The notes under the pieces were generated by a model. The model was not told where the DNA came from. It saw nothing but the letters and a program-made list of their open reading frames with translations, and did not search any database. 64,000 bases of DNA from Psychrosphaera ytuae (GTDB lineage Bacteria; Pseudomonadota; Gammaproteobacteria; Enterobacterales; Alteromonadaceae): positions 496,001 through 560,000 of the forward strand of contig NZ_CP072110.1 in NCBI RefSeq assembly GCF_017638545.1. Direction: 5' to 3'. Within the stretch, counting starts at the first letter, position 1, and each line of letters begins with the position of its first letter. Both the position numbers and the translations under genes were made by a program. Below, piece after piece: positions 15,360 through 24,267 of the stretch.

Positions 15360-16757
15360 ATGGCACATCACTCAGTAAAATCATTATTAGCGGGCGACAT
15401 CACAGCCGGTGAAATCGTTACCGTTAAGGGCTGGATTCGCACCAAACGCGACTCTAAAGCGGGCATCTCATTCTTAGCCGTTCACGACGGTTCTTGTTTC
15501 GATCCAATTCAGGCCGTTGTACCTAATGACTTACCGAATTATGAAGATGTGACCAAACTCACAACTAGTTGTTCAGTGATTGTTACAGGTAAACTAGTAC
15601 AATCTGAAGGTAAAGGTCAATCTCTTGAAATTCAAGCAGAAAATGTTGAAATCGTAGGTTGGGTAGAAAACCCAGACACCTACCCTATGGCCGCTAAGCG
15701 TCACTCGATAGAGTACCTTCGTGAGCATGCTCATCTGCGCCCTCGTACCAACATCATTGGTGCAGTAGCACGTGTACGTAACTGTTTATCACAAGCGATT
15801 CACCGCTTTTTCCATGAGCAAGGTTACTACTGGGTTTCTACTCCAATTATCACTGCATCTGACTGTGAAGGTGCAGGCGAAATGTTCCGCGTATCTACAT
15901 TAGACATGGTTAACACACCATTAACCGACGAAGGTAAAGTAGATTACAGCCAAGACTTTTTTGGTAAAGAAGCGTATTTAACCGTATCGGGTCAGTTAAA
16001 CGGCGAAACGTACGCGTGTGCGTTAAGCAAGATCTACACGTTTGGTCCAACCTTCCGTGCTGAAAACTCAAACACAAGTCGTCACCTTGCTGAGTTTTGG
16101 ATGATTGAACCAGAGGTTGCGTTTGCTGACTTGAGCGACATCGCACAGCTTGCAGAAGATATGTTGAAATATGTTTTCAAAGCCGTGTTAACTGAATTAC
16201 CAGATGACATGAAATTCTTTGAACAACGCGTCGAGAAAAATGCCATCAAGCGCCTAGAGCAAGTCATTGCATCTAGCTTTGTGCGCATGGACTACACGGA
16301 CGCTATCGACATTCTTCTTAAATCGGGCAAAAACTTCGAGTTCCCGGTTGAATGGGGTATCGACTTATCGTCAGAGCACGAGCGTTACTTAGCAGAAGAA
16401 CACGTAGGAGCGCCTATTATCATGCAAAACTACCCGCGTGATATCAAAGCCTTCTACATGCGTCAAAACGACGATGGTAAAACCGTCGCGGCAATGGACG
16501 TTTTAGCGCCAGGTATCGGCGAAATCATTGGTGGTTCACAACGTGAAGAACGCCTTGATGTATTTGATGCTCGCTTAGAAGAAATGGGCTTAGATAAAGA
16601 AGACTACAGCTGGTATCGTGACTTACGCCGTTACGGTACGGTACCTCACTCTGGTTTTGGCCTTGGTTTTGAGCGTTTAGTTGCTTACGTGACAGGTATG
16701 CAAAACGTCCGTGACGTGATTGCGTTCCCTCGTGCACCAGGCACAGCAAACTACTAA
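15360..16757 (+). CDS. asnS: Asparagine--tRNA ligase
   Basis: A 465-residue class IIb aminoacyl-tRNA synthetase. The N-terminal OB-fold anticodon domain covers about 1-110 (VKGWIRTKRDS). The catalytic domain has the class II motif 2 FRAENSNTSRHLAEFWMIEPE and motif 3 near the C-terminus, GFGLGFERLV. The absence of the AspRS-type insertion, with the AsnRS-like SGQLNGE, favours Asn over Asp specificity. Length matches E. coli AsnS (466). It is a housekeeping gene; no T-box or other leader was seen upstream. Confidence 0.97.
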   Translation: MAHHSVKSLLAGDITAGEIVTVKGWIRTKRDSKAGISFLAVHDGSCFDPIQAVVPNDLPNYEDVTKLTTSCSVIVTGKLVQSEGKGQSLEIQAENVEIVGWVENPDTYPMAAKRHSIEYLREHAHLRPRTNIIGAVARVRNCLSQAIHRFFHEQGYYWVSTPIITASDCEGAGEMFRVSTLDMVNTPLTDEGKVDYSQDFFGKEAYLTVSGQLNGETYACALSKIYTFGPTFRAENSNTSRHLAEFWMIEPEVAFADLSDIAQLAEDMLKYVFKAVLTELPDDMKFFEQRVEKNAIKRLEQVIASSFVRMDYTDAIDILLKSGKNFEFPVEWGIDLSSEHERYLAEEHVGAPIIMQNYPRDIKAFYMRQNDDGKTVAAMDVLAPGIGEIIGGSQREERLDVFDARLEEMGLDKEDYSWYRDLRRYGTVPHSGFGLGFERLVAYVTGMQNVRDVIAFPRAPGTANY

Positions 16758-16770
16758 TACTGAGAATATT

Positions 16771-17199
16771 ATGAATCTAGTTGGTGTAGAGCTAAACAAT
16801 AAAGAAGCCGTTATTGTTCTTATGAGCTTAAATGACGGCCTATTCAACGTAAAAGAATGCCGCACGCGCGGCATCGAGTTACGCGATCCAGAAAATGCCG
16901 AAGGGATTCAAGCCTTCCAATTTCAATTCAAAAAGATCGTAGAAGATTACAAAATTGATACCGTTGTCATTAAACAGCGCCCGATGAGAGGTAAGTTTGC
17001 TGGCAGCGCAAACAGTTTTAAAATGGAAGCGGCTATCCAGCTAATCGACGGCATTAACGTTGAGTTAGTTGCGAATAAGGACATCAAAGATACATTAAAA
17101 GAAAACCCGTTAGGCTATACCATGAAAGACTTGGAGTTGAGACAATTCCAAGAACAAGCATTTAATGCAGCCTATACATTTGCACTCAATCAAAATTAG
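16771..17199 (+). CDS. DUF3010 family protein
   Basis: A 142-residue cytosolic protein that begins NLVGVELNNKEAVIVL and later has IKQRPMRGKFAGSANSFKMEAAIQL, the usual marks of DUF3010. The fold resembles RNase H/Holliday-resolvase-like proteins, but the function is unknown. The frame is open back to 16720, overlapping asnS, but the ATG at 16771, 13 bases after the asnS stop, gives the family N-terminus. It is followed after 11 bases by the receiver-domain gene. Confidence 0.8.
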   Translation: MNLVGVELNNKEAVIVLMSLNDGLFNVKECRTRGIELRDPENAEGIQAFQFQFKKIVEDYKIDTVVIKQRPMRGKFAGSANSFKMEAAIQLIDGINVELVANKDIKDTLKENPLGYTMKDLELRQFQEQAFNAAYTFALNQN

Positions 17200-17210
17200 T
17201 CTTCTAAAGC

Positions 17211-17579
17211 ATGAACAAGCGCCTATTAGTAATCGATGACGCTGAAGATATACTGCACTTATTTTATACGCTTTTGACTGATTTAGGCTTTCGCGACATC
17301 GATCTAGTATCGACTGGTCGCGAAGCGATTTCAGCTCTGCGTTCTCATCGATATGATCTCGTCATTTTAGACATTGAACTACCAGACATAAATGGCAAAC
17401 AAGTCCTTGATACCATCAATGTCGAAGGATTTGATGCGCCTGTAGTTATGTGTTCTGCGCATAATTCAGTCGACAATGTACAAGTAACGTGGGAAATGGG
17501 CGCAAAAGGCTTTTTGTCCAAACCGGTCGATCCAAACAAACTTAAAAACCTATTAGAACGAATCGGAGTCTATTCATGA
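17211..17579 (+). CDS. Single-domain response regulator (CheY-like)
   Basis: A 122-residue stand-alone receiver domain. The acidic pocket is IDDAED at 8-13, the phospho-acceptor is Asp54 in VILDIELPD, the switch Ser is in MCSAHNS, and the conserved Lys is in FLSKPVDP. No output domain is fused and no histidine kinase is nearby, so partners are unknown. The stop overlaps the pepE start as ATGA, which suggests coupled translation. Confidence 0.88.
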   Translation: MNKRLLVIDDAEDILHLFYTLLTDLGFRDIDLVSTGREAISALRSHRYDLVILDIELPDINGKQVLDTINVEGFDAPVVMCSAHNSVDNVQVTWEMGAKGFLSKPVDPNKLKNLLERIGVYS

Positions 17580-18298
17580 TCCACGCCTTGTTACTCAGTG
17601 CATCAAAAGCGGACAATACCGGATATCTAGAGCATGCAATTCCGTTAATTAGTGACTTTTTGGCCCTAAATAACACAACCACACCTCTATCCGTTATATT
17701 TGTGCCTTATGCAGGCGTGACCATCACTTTTGATGAATATACACAAAGAGTAAAGGACGCACTTTCAGCTCTACCTTTGAGTATTTCTGGCATTCACGAA
17801 CACGATGACCAAGCCGGAGCAATCAAAAATGCCGACGTAGTGCTCGTGGGCGGCGGTAATACCTTTGCCCTGCTCGATCGAATGTATCATAACGACCTTA
17901 TAAGTGTGATTAAAGATGCAGTAGCGTCAGGAGTTAAGTACATAGGTTGGAGTGCAGGTTCTAATGTAGCTGGTCTAAGTATCAAGACAACCAATGATAT
18001 GCCAATCGTAGCTCCGCCCTCTTTTGATGCACTAGGTTTATTGCCGGTTCAAATAAACCCACACTATACTGATTTTGTTCCGCCTGGCCATCACGGCGAG
18101 ACACGTCAAATGCGTTTAGAAGAATTTATGGTTCTCGAACCTAATATGCCGGTTATCGGAATCCAAGAAGGCACAGCGTTACATATAGCTAATAATAATA
18201 TTGACCTCGTTGGGCCAAAAAGCGGATATTTGTTTAAAGGTGGTAAAAAACACGAATTGGCCGCAAACACGCGACTAAACGAGTGGATAAACCGTTAA
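17576..18298 (+). CDS. pepE: Dipeptidase E (alpha-aspartyl dipeptidase)
   Basis: A 240-residue cytosolic S51 serine peptidase that cleaves Asp-X dipeptides. The nucleophile Ser126 is in GWSAGSN; Asp141 and His163 follow at the same spacing (15 and 37 residues) as the catalytic residues of Salmonella/E. coli PepE (Ser120, Asp135, His157). VGGGNTF and the INPHYTDF segment are also conserved. It overlaps the receiver gene by four bases and is followed by pssA after four bases. Confidence 0.94.
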   Translation: MIHALLLSASKADNTGYLEHAIPLISDFLALNNTTTPLSVIFVPYAGVTITFDEYTQRVKDALSALPLSISGIHEHDDQAGAIKNADVVLVGGGNTFALLDRMYHNDLISVIKDAVASGVKYIGWSAGSNVAGLSIKTTNDMPIVAPPSFDALGLLPVQINPHYTDFVPPGHHGETRQMRLEEFMVLEPNMPVIGIQEGTALHIANNNIDLVGPKSGYLFKGGKKHELAANTRLNEWINR

Positions 18299-18302
18299 CA
18301 TT

Positions 18303-19643
18303 ATGAACGACTTAATAAACATTCAAAATGCAGTACGCGTCCAAGCCGAAGATATTGTAATTTTGAATTCGCCTCGTCAATACAAAGACGAACTGAAAAA
18401 ACAAATCGCTAGTGCTAAACATCGCATTTATATAACGGCGTTATATTTACAAGATGACGACGCTGGGCGTGAGATCCTCGATGCGTTATACGAGGCAAAA
18501 CAAAAAACACCGTCTTTAGACATAAAGGTATTCGTCGATGCTCATCGTGCTCGCCGTGGCCTCATCGGTGAAAAACAAAGCGAAGGAAATCGCGGTCTAT
18601 ATTTAAAATACGAAGAGCTGCGTGCAGAATCTATCGAAATATATGGCGTCGCTTGTAAAACCAAAGAGCTATTCGGGGTTCTTCACTTAAAAGGGATGGT
18701 CTTTGATGATCTACTCTTTTACACCGGAGCTTCGGTTAATGACGTCTATTTACACCAAGCTGATAAATATCGTTTAGACCGCTACTATCTCATCGAAAAC
18801 ACTCAATTAAGTGATAGTTTTGTAAACTTTATCAATGAGATGTTTGTAGACTCAGGTTTTGCTCCACGGTTAAACGTAGAAGAATTTCCAGAACCAGTAG
18901 AGCTCAAAAAGCGCATAGCACAATTGCGAAAGCAACTAGTTACCTCGCAATATAAAGTTACGAATAAAACGACTGATTTAGATCCGCAAAACTCATTACT
19001 CATTGAACCTTTGGTAGGATTTGGTCGACGTAAAAACGAATTAAATCAAAAAGTTCGTCGTTTGATCCAACAAAGTCAACAGCACATTACAGTGTTTACG
19101 CCCTACTTTAACCTTCCTAAAGTGTTGATCCGCGATGTTGCCAAAGCGTTAAAACGCGGCGTAAAAATAGAAATCACAGTCGGTGACAAAACCGCAAACG
19201 ACTTTTATATTCACGACCAAGAAAAATTTTCAACCATTGGTATTGTGCCCTACATCTACGAAATTCTATTGGTACGATTTGCTAAACGATGGAAAAAATA
19301 CATCGAAAATGGCCAATTAGTTATTCGCTTGTGGAAGCATGACTGTAATAGCTACCATTTAAAAGGCATTATTGTCGATCAGCGCTATCACTTGGTAACT
19401 GGTAGTAACATCAACCCAAGAGCTTGGTCATTAGATCTCGAAAATGGCATTTTGATTGACGACACCCAAAAGGCTTTGATGCCAAGAGTCGAACGCGAGC
19501 TAGAACTGATTTACGAACACACAAAAATCGTTGAGAGCTACCAACAGCTCGAAACCGTAAAGGACTACCCGCTCAAACCGCAAAAGTTACTCAACAAATT
19601 GCGTATGACTCAAATTGACAGAGTATTAAAACGCCTGCTTTAA
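18303..19643 (+). CDS. pssA: CDP-diacylglycerol--serine O-phosphatidyltransferase
   Basis: A 446-residue phospholipase D-superfamily enzyme, peripheral to the inner membrane, that makes phosphatidylserine, the precursor of phosphatidylethanolamine. Two HKD-like motifs are visible: HLKGMVFDD near 130-138 and HLKGIIVDQ near 352-360. This is the gammaproteobacterial soluble type (E. coli PssA, 451 aa), not the integral-membrane type. A strong bidirectional terminator overlaps its stop and that of the convergent methyltransferase. Confidence 0.95.
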   Translation: MNDLINIQNAVRVQAEDIVILNSPRQYKDELKKQIASAKHRIYITALYLQDDDAGREILDALYEAKQKTPSLDIKVFVDAHRARRGLIGEKQSEGNRGLYLKYEELRAESIEIYGVACKTKELFGVLHLKGMVFDDLLFYTGASVNDVYLHQADKYRLDRYYLIENTQLSDSFVNFINEMFVDSGFAPRLNVEEFPEPVELKKRIAQLRKQLVTSQYKVTNKTTDLDPQNSLLIEPLVGFGRRKNELNQKVRRLIQQSQQHITVFTPYFNLPKVLIRDVAKALKRGVKIEITVGDKTANDFYIHDQEKFSTIGIVPYIYEILLVRFAKRWKKYIENGQLVIRLWKHDCNSYHLKGIIVDQRYHLVTGSNINPRAWSLDLENGILIDDTQKALMPRVERELELIYEHTKIVESYQQLETVKDYPLKPQKLLNKLRMTQIDRVLKRLL

Positions 19644-19655
19644 ACAGGCGTTTTT
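19628..19655. terminator. Bidirectional terminator, pssA / SpoU methyltransferase
   Basis: A 10-bp perfect stem (AAAACGCCTG / CAGGCGTTTT) with a 7-base loop; T-runs follow on the plus strand and A-runs precede, so it can work for both convergent genes. It overlaps the last codons of both. Confidence 0.85.
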
Positions 19656-20158
19656 AATCGATTATTTACATCGCGACTGGCTTTGATCAGTTCGGTTTGT
19701 TGTTGTGTAGTTTGTTGTCCAAACGCTTTTGCTGCCCTGTCGTACAAAACAACATTAACCGCAGCCGCTAAATTCAAACTGCCTATCGTGGGCATATAAA
19801 CCACAGCGTCAGCCTGATCTACGACGTCTTGTTTTATTGAGCCATCCTCTGGCCCAAATACATAAAACGCTTTTTTGGGATGTTCAAACTCAGGAAGTGG
19901 CGTAGCACCAATGGCGAAATCAATACACACCAATTTTACGTCGTCAGGTTTCTCTGCTAAAAAACTCTCAACATGACGCATATCGATTGATTGAATGTTA
20001 TTTTGAGTATCGGCTGCGTGCTTTTTAGCTTTGTTGTATCTATTACCCGTGTACAAAATTTGCGGGATTTGATAACAGCCAGCGGCACGTAAAATGCCGC
20101 CTACGTTACTTGGGCTTTTAGGGTTGGTTAAACAAATGGAAACTGCGTTATTGTCCAT
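19640..20158 (-). CDS. SpoU/TrmH-family RNA methyltransferase
   Basis: A 172-residue SPOUT-class methyltransferase (trefoil-knot fold). The three signature motifs are NPKSPSNVGGILRAA (motif 1, near 12-26), YVFGPEDGSI (motif 2, near 98-107) and the C-terminal IGSLNLAAAVNVVLYD (motif 3). The substrate is probably a tRNA or rRNA ribose 2'-O position; which one cannot be read from the sequence. It lies downstream of fadH on the same strand, separated by a large inverted repeat. Confidence 0.85.
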   Translation of the reverse strand: MDNNAVSICLTNPKSPSNVGGILRAAGCYQIPQILYTGNRYNKAKKHAADTQNNIQSIDMRHVESFLAEKPDDVKLVCIDFAIGATPLPEFEHPKKAFYVFGPEDGSIKQDVVDQADAVVYMPTIGSLNLAAAVNVVLYDRAAKAFGQQTTQQQTELIKASRDVNNRLKTPV

Positions 20159-20171
20159 TAGTCTCTCTTGT

Positions 20172-20203
20172 TAATGTCGATCATAAAATTATGACCGACA
20201 TTA
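20172..20203. repeat. 32-bp inverted repeat between fadH and the SpoU gene
   Basis: Arms TAATGTCGATCATAA (20172-20186) and TTATGACCGACATTA (20189-20203) form 15-base halves with one mismatch and a two-base centre. It starts 13 bases before the SpoU methyltransferase ATG. No U-tract follows. It may be an operator or an mRNA hairpin separating expression of the two genes. Confidence 0.5.
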
Positions 20204-20212
20204 TACGCCAAG

Positions 20213-22228
20213 TTAGATGCGAGCGGCTAGTTCTGCACCTTGGCGAATTGCACGTTTAGCATCTAGTTCGGCGGCGACATAGGCCCCACCAATAATTTCG
20301 ACACTTTGACCTTTAGCTTTAAGCTCGTCAGCTAAAGAGTTATTAGACAATTGACCTGCACAAACAACCACATTATCAACCTCTAATAATTGCTCTTCAC
20401 CATTAACCGCAATTAATAGGCCTTTTTCAGAGTAAGATTTGTATTCAACAGAGTTAAGCATTTTAACACCTGCTCGTTTTAATTCAGTTCGGTGAACCCA
20501 ACCTGAAGTTTTGCCTAATCCACCACCTACTTTACTTGATTTACGTTGCATCAAATAAACTTCGCGCTCGACTGGCTCATCGTGCATTTCTTTGATTGCA
20601 CCACGTTCTTGGTATTCTTTGTCAACACCCCAATAGTCCAACCACGCATCCAGATCTAAAGTATGAGATTTTGGCTGCGTCAAAAATGCCGACACATCAA
20701 AACCGATGCCGCCTGCACCAATAACGGCGACACGCTTACCGACTTCTTTGCGATCCCTAAGCACATCTAAATAACTCATCACATTAGGGTGATCAAAACC
20801 AGGTAGGTTAAGTTCGCGCGGGTTAATACCTGTCGCGACAATTACTTGATCAAAACCTTGTTCGATTAAACTGTCCGCAGTTTGCTTTTGACCTAAGTGC
20901 AAATGCACTCCTGCATCTTTTACTCGATTATTAAAGTAACGGATAGTTTCGTGAAACTCTTCTTTACCAGGGATAGTCTTAGCAATATTAAACTGCCCAC
21001 CAATTTCGTTGCTTTGGTCAAACAAATGAACTTCATGACCTCGCTCAGCGGCATAGCACGAAAACGCCATACCTGCAGGGCCCGCACCTACAACTGCGAG
21101 TTTTTTCTTATTGACGACAGTTTTAAACACAAGCTCAGTTTCGTAACCGGCTCTTGGGTTAACCAAACAGGACGCTTGTTGTTGTTTAAACACGTGATCC
21201 AAGCAAGCTTGATTACATGCAATACAAGTATTGATTTTATCGGCTTCGCCTTTGGCGGCCTTTTCAACAAACTTTTCATCGGCGAGAAGTGGACGAGCCA
21301 TCGACACCATGTCAGCTTGTTGGTCTGCTAAAATTTGCTCGGCAATTTCAGGTGTATTAATACGGTTAGTAGTAATGACTGGAATGTTTACTTCTTTGCG
21401 TACACGCTCGCTGATCCAGGTAAAAGCTTTACGAGGAACCGATGTAACTATGGTCGGAATTCGCGCTTCGTGCCAACCAATGCCGGTATTAAGAAGCGTA
21501 ACACCCGCCTCTTCTAATAACTTAGCAAGTGCGATAACTTCATCAAATGTCGAGCCATTATCCACTAAGTCCAACATAGATAAACGGAAGATAATAATGA
21601 AGTCTTCGCCGACAGTTTCTCTGATAGCTCTAACGATCTCTAATGCAATGCGAGTTCGATTTTCAAAACTACCGCCGTATTCATCTGTACGCTTGTTGGT
21701 TTTGGGTGCAATAAACTGGTTAATTAAATACCCTTCCGAGCCCATAACCTCAACGCCATCGTATCCTGCTTTTTTAGCAAGCTTTGCACAGTTTGCAAAA
21801 TCTTTGATGGTCTTTCTGATGCCGCGAGCCGACAAAGCACGCGGTTTAAATGGAGAAATAGGCGCTTTAATTGCAGAAGCAGATACACTAAATGGATGAT
21901 AAGCATAACGGCCGGTGTGTAAAATCTGCAAACAAATCTTACCGTCAGCTTCGTGCACTGCCTTGGTAATTTTTTTATGTTTGCCCACATGCCAAAAATG
22001 ACTCAACTGCGCACCACGGGGCTCAACACGGCCAGCAAAATTTGGTGCAATACCACCAGTTACAATTAATCCAACTCCGCCTTCTGCACGTTCTTTATAA
22101 AATGCAGCAAGGCGTTCAAAACCGTTTTTTTGTTCTTCTAAACCAATGTGCATTGACCCCATAAGGACACGGTTCTTCAAGGTCGTAAAGCCGAGGTCAA
22201 GTGGTTGTAATAAGTGAGGATATGACAT
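20213..22228 (-). CDS. fadH: 2,4-dienoyl-CoA reductase (NADPH)
   Basis: A 671-residue flavo-iron-sulfur enzyme that reduces 2,4-dienoyl-CoA during beta-oxidation of unsaturated fatty acids. The N-terminal 330 residues are an FMN TIM barrel of the old yellow enzyme family. A 4Fe-4S motif follows (CIACNQACLD, then CLVNP). The C-terminal half has the FAD loop VVGAGPAGMAFS and the NADPH loop AVIGAGGIGFDVS. Length equals E. coli FadH (672). A FadR-type box lies about 50 bases upstream of the ATG. Confidence 0.96.
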   Translation of the reverse strand: MSYPHLLQPLDLGFTTLKNRVLMGSMHIGLEEQKNGFERLAAFYKERAEGGVGLIVTGGIAPNFAGRVEPRGAQLSHFWHVGKHKKITKAVHEADGKICLQILHTGRYAYHPFSVSASAIKAPISPFKPRALSARGIRKTIKDFANCAKLAKKAGYDGVEVMGSEGYLINQFIAPKTNKRTDEYGGSFENRTRIALEIVRAIRETVGEDFIIIFRLSMLDLVDNGSTFDEVIALAKLLEEAGVTLLNTGIGWHEARIPTIVTSVPRKAFTWISERVRKEVNIPVITTNRINTPEIAEQILADQQADMVSMARPLLADEKFVEKAAKGEADKINTCIACNQACLDHVFKQQQASCLVNPRAGYETELVFKTVVNKKKLAVVGAGPAGMAFSCYAAERGHEVHLFDQSNEIGGQFNIAKTIPGKEEFHETIRYFNNRVKDAGVHLHLGQKQTADSLIEQGFDQVIVATGINPRELNLPGFDHPNVMSYLDVLRDRKEVGKRVAVIGAGGIGFDVSAFLTQPKSHTLDLDAWLDYWGVDKEYQERGAIKEMHDEPVEREVYLMQRKSSKVGGGLGKTSGWVHRTELKRAGVKMLNSVEYKSYSEKGLLIAVNGEEQLLEVDNVVVCAGQLSNNSLADELKAKGQSVEIIGGAYVAAELDAKRAIRQGAELAARI

Positions 22229-22276
22229 GTTGCAAACCCAAATATGCTGTTTAAACTGTCGGAAACTGTAACCGAC

Positions 22277-22293
22277 TACTGGTCGGACTTCAA
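22277..22293. promoter_or_regulatory. FadR-type operator upstream of fadH
   Basis: TACTGGTCGGACTTCAA contains the complete core CTGGTCNGAC of the known FadR site (AACTGGTCNGACCTGTT). It lies 49 bases upstream of the fadH start, where FadR would repress a fatty-acid degradation gene until acyl-CoA binds. It is also upstream of the divergent sppA. Confidence 0.65.
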
Positions 22294-22385
22294 TATTTTA
22301 ATTTTGTTACACAGATTCACTGGTAATACGTTGTTTTATATTCAACAATAGCCACCAGTTATATATTTAGAATTAAGGCGGATGA

Positions 22386-24254
22386 ATGTCTAGTGAGATC
22401 TCCCGAAATAAAAACTGGTTTTTCGATATATTAAAAGCGTGCTGGGGTGTACTAAACTTCACGCGTAAAGCAATTCTCAACCTCATTTTTATCGTGCTCG
22501 CTGTATTAATAATAGGTGCTCTTTCGTTCGAACAAAAAGAAAAACCTATTATCTTTGCCGACAATTCTGTTTTGGAACTCAAGCTAGTCGGTGAAATCGT
22601 CGAAGAAAAACGTTTTGTTGACCCATATTCAGAGATATTAAACGACGCTATTGGTAGTTCGAGTGACAACCCTGAAATTTTAATCACTGATATTCTAAAC
22701 GCCATCGATGCTGCTGCAGAAGATGACAAAATCGTACTTTTGCACCTTAATCTGCACGGTTTGTTTAATAGCAGTATGACCCACTTACAAGAAATAGGTA
22801 TCGCCCTTAAACGCTTCAAAGAAACCAGTGGCAAGCCAATCATTGCCTACGGTGATTACTACACGCAAGCTCAATACTATTTAGCGGCACACGCCGATGA
22901 AGTTGTAATGAACCCAATGGGCAGTGTTATATTGGAAGGTTTTGGTCGTTACCAAATGTATTATAAAGACGCGTTAGAGTCCCTTAAGATCACCTCTCAT
23001 GTATTTCGCGTTGGTACTTTTAAATCCGCGGTAGAGCCATACTTGCGTAACGATATGTCTGATGCAGCAAAAGAAGCTAACGAGCAGTGGTTAGGCGTTT
23101 TGTGGGATCAGTATAAGTCTGATGTAAGTGCATTGCGAAACCTAAGTGAAGACAGCTTTGATGAGAGCCTAGACAGCTTGTTATCAAAGTTTAAGGCGGC
23201 AGGCGGAGACTTTTCGCAATACGCCCTTAACAGCAAACTGATTGATGCTGTCATGACGCACCAAGAATTCGATGCGTTTGTACAACAAAAAGTCGAACAA
23301 AAAGAACCTAACTATATCGCGCTCAGTGATTACTTAGATTATGTAGATCAAACTATTCAACCTATCGTCAAAGACAAAGTCGCCATCGTGGTCGCTAGCG
23401 GCACTATTTACGACGGTGTGCGCAAACCAGGCGAAATCGGTGGCCACTCAACTGCAGAGCTTCTAAAAATGGCACGGGAAGATGATGCGGTTAAAGCAGT
23501 GGTTTTACGAGTAAATAGTCCGGGTGGTAGCGCGTTTGCGTCAGAAATCATTCGCAATGAAGTTTTGGCATTAAAGCAAGCCGGCAAGCCTGTGATTGCC
23601 TCCATGAGTGGAGTAGCAGCGTCCGGGGGCTACTGGATTTCAGCTTCTGCAGACGAAATTTGGGCGTCTCCTACGACAATTACTGGCTCTATCGGTATCT
23701 TCGGTATGTTTATGACCTACGAAAAATCTCTACAACACCTAGGCTTGTCCACTGATGGTGTTGGTACCACAGAGTTAGCAGGTTATGGTCCAACCCAAGC
23801 TTTACCAGCAAAACTCGGTGACATTATTCAACTAAGTATTGAGCAGGGATATCGCGAATTTATTAATTTAGTATCAACAGAGCGCGGCATGACTCCAAAA
23901 GCGGTTGATCAAATCGCTCAAGGCCGAGTTTGGTCTGGACAAACGGCAAAGGAACTTGGCTTGGTTGATCATTTAGGTTATTACGATGACGCTATTTTAG
24001 CAGCCGCTCAACGTGCTGAATTGGAGGATTACGAAATCATTCAAATTACTAAGCCGATGAAAGGTTTCGATAAGATCATTCAAGAATTACTGGGATTAGC
24101 AAAAGTAAACTTGGGATACGAACCTACCCCATCAACCAATCAAAAGGTAATGAGTGCATTAAAGTCAGTCCTTAAAGACACGACGCGTTGGATTGAGTTT
24201 AATGATCCGCGCCATATGTATGTTTACTGTGTACAATGTGATATTGCTAATTAA
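22386..24254 (+). CDS. sppA: Signal peptide peptidase SppA, 67-kDa type
   Basis: A 622-residue inner-membrane serine peptidase (S49) that degrades cleaved signal peptides. An N-terminal membrane anchor lies at about 29-47 and the protease faces the periplasm. The enzyme is the double-domain form: the general-base Lys203 is in TFKSAVEP in the N-terminal half and the nucleophile Ser403 is in AASGGYW in the C-terminal half, a 200-residue spacing identical to E. coli SppA (Lys209/Ser409). It is followed after 13 bases by ansA, as in many gammaproteobacteria. Confidence 0.95.
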   Translation: MSSEISRNKNWFFDILKACWGVLNFTRKAILNLIFIVLAVLIIGALSFEQKEKPIIFADNSVLELKLVGEIVEEKRFVDPYSEILNDAIGSSSDNPEILITDILNAIDAAAEDDKIVLLHLNLHGLFNSSMTHLQEIGIALKRFKETSGKPIIAYGDYYTQAQYYLAAHADEVVMNPMGSVILEGFGRYQMYYKDALESLKITSHVFRVGTFKSAVEPYLRNDMSDAAKEANEQWLGVLWDQYKSDVSALRNLSEDSFDESLDSLLSKFKAAGGDFSQYALNSKLIDAVMTHQEFDAFVQQKVEQKEPNYIALSDYLDYVDQTIQPIVKDKVAIVVASGTIYDGVRKPGEIGGHSTAELLKMAREDDAVKAVVLRVNSPGGSAFASEIIRNEVLALKQAGKPVIASMSGVAASGGYWISASADEIWASPTTITGSIGIFGMFMTYEKSLQHLGLSTDGVGTTELAGYGPTQALPAKLGDIIQLSIEQGYREFINLVSTERGMTPKAVDQIAQGRVWSGQTAKELGLVDHLGYYDDAILAAAQRAELEDYEIIQITKPMKGFDKIIQELLGLAKVNLGYEPTPSTNQKVMSALKSVLKDTTRWIEFNDPRHMYVYCVQCDIAN

Positions 24255-24267
24255 GTTGTAAAGCGTA

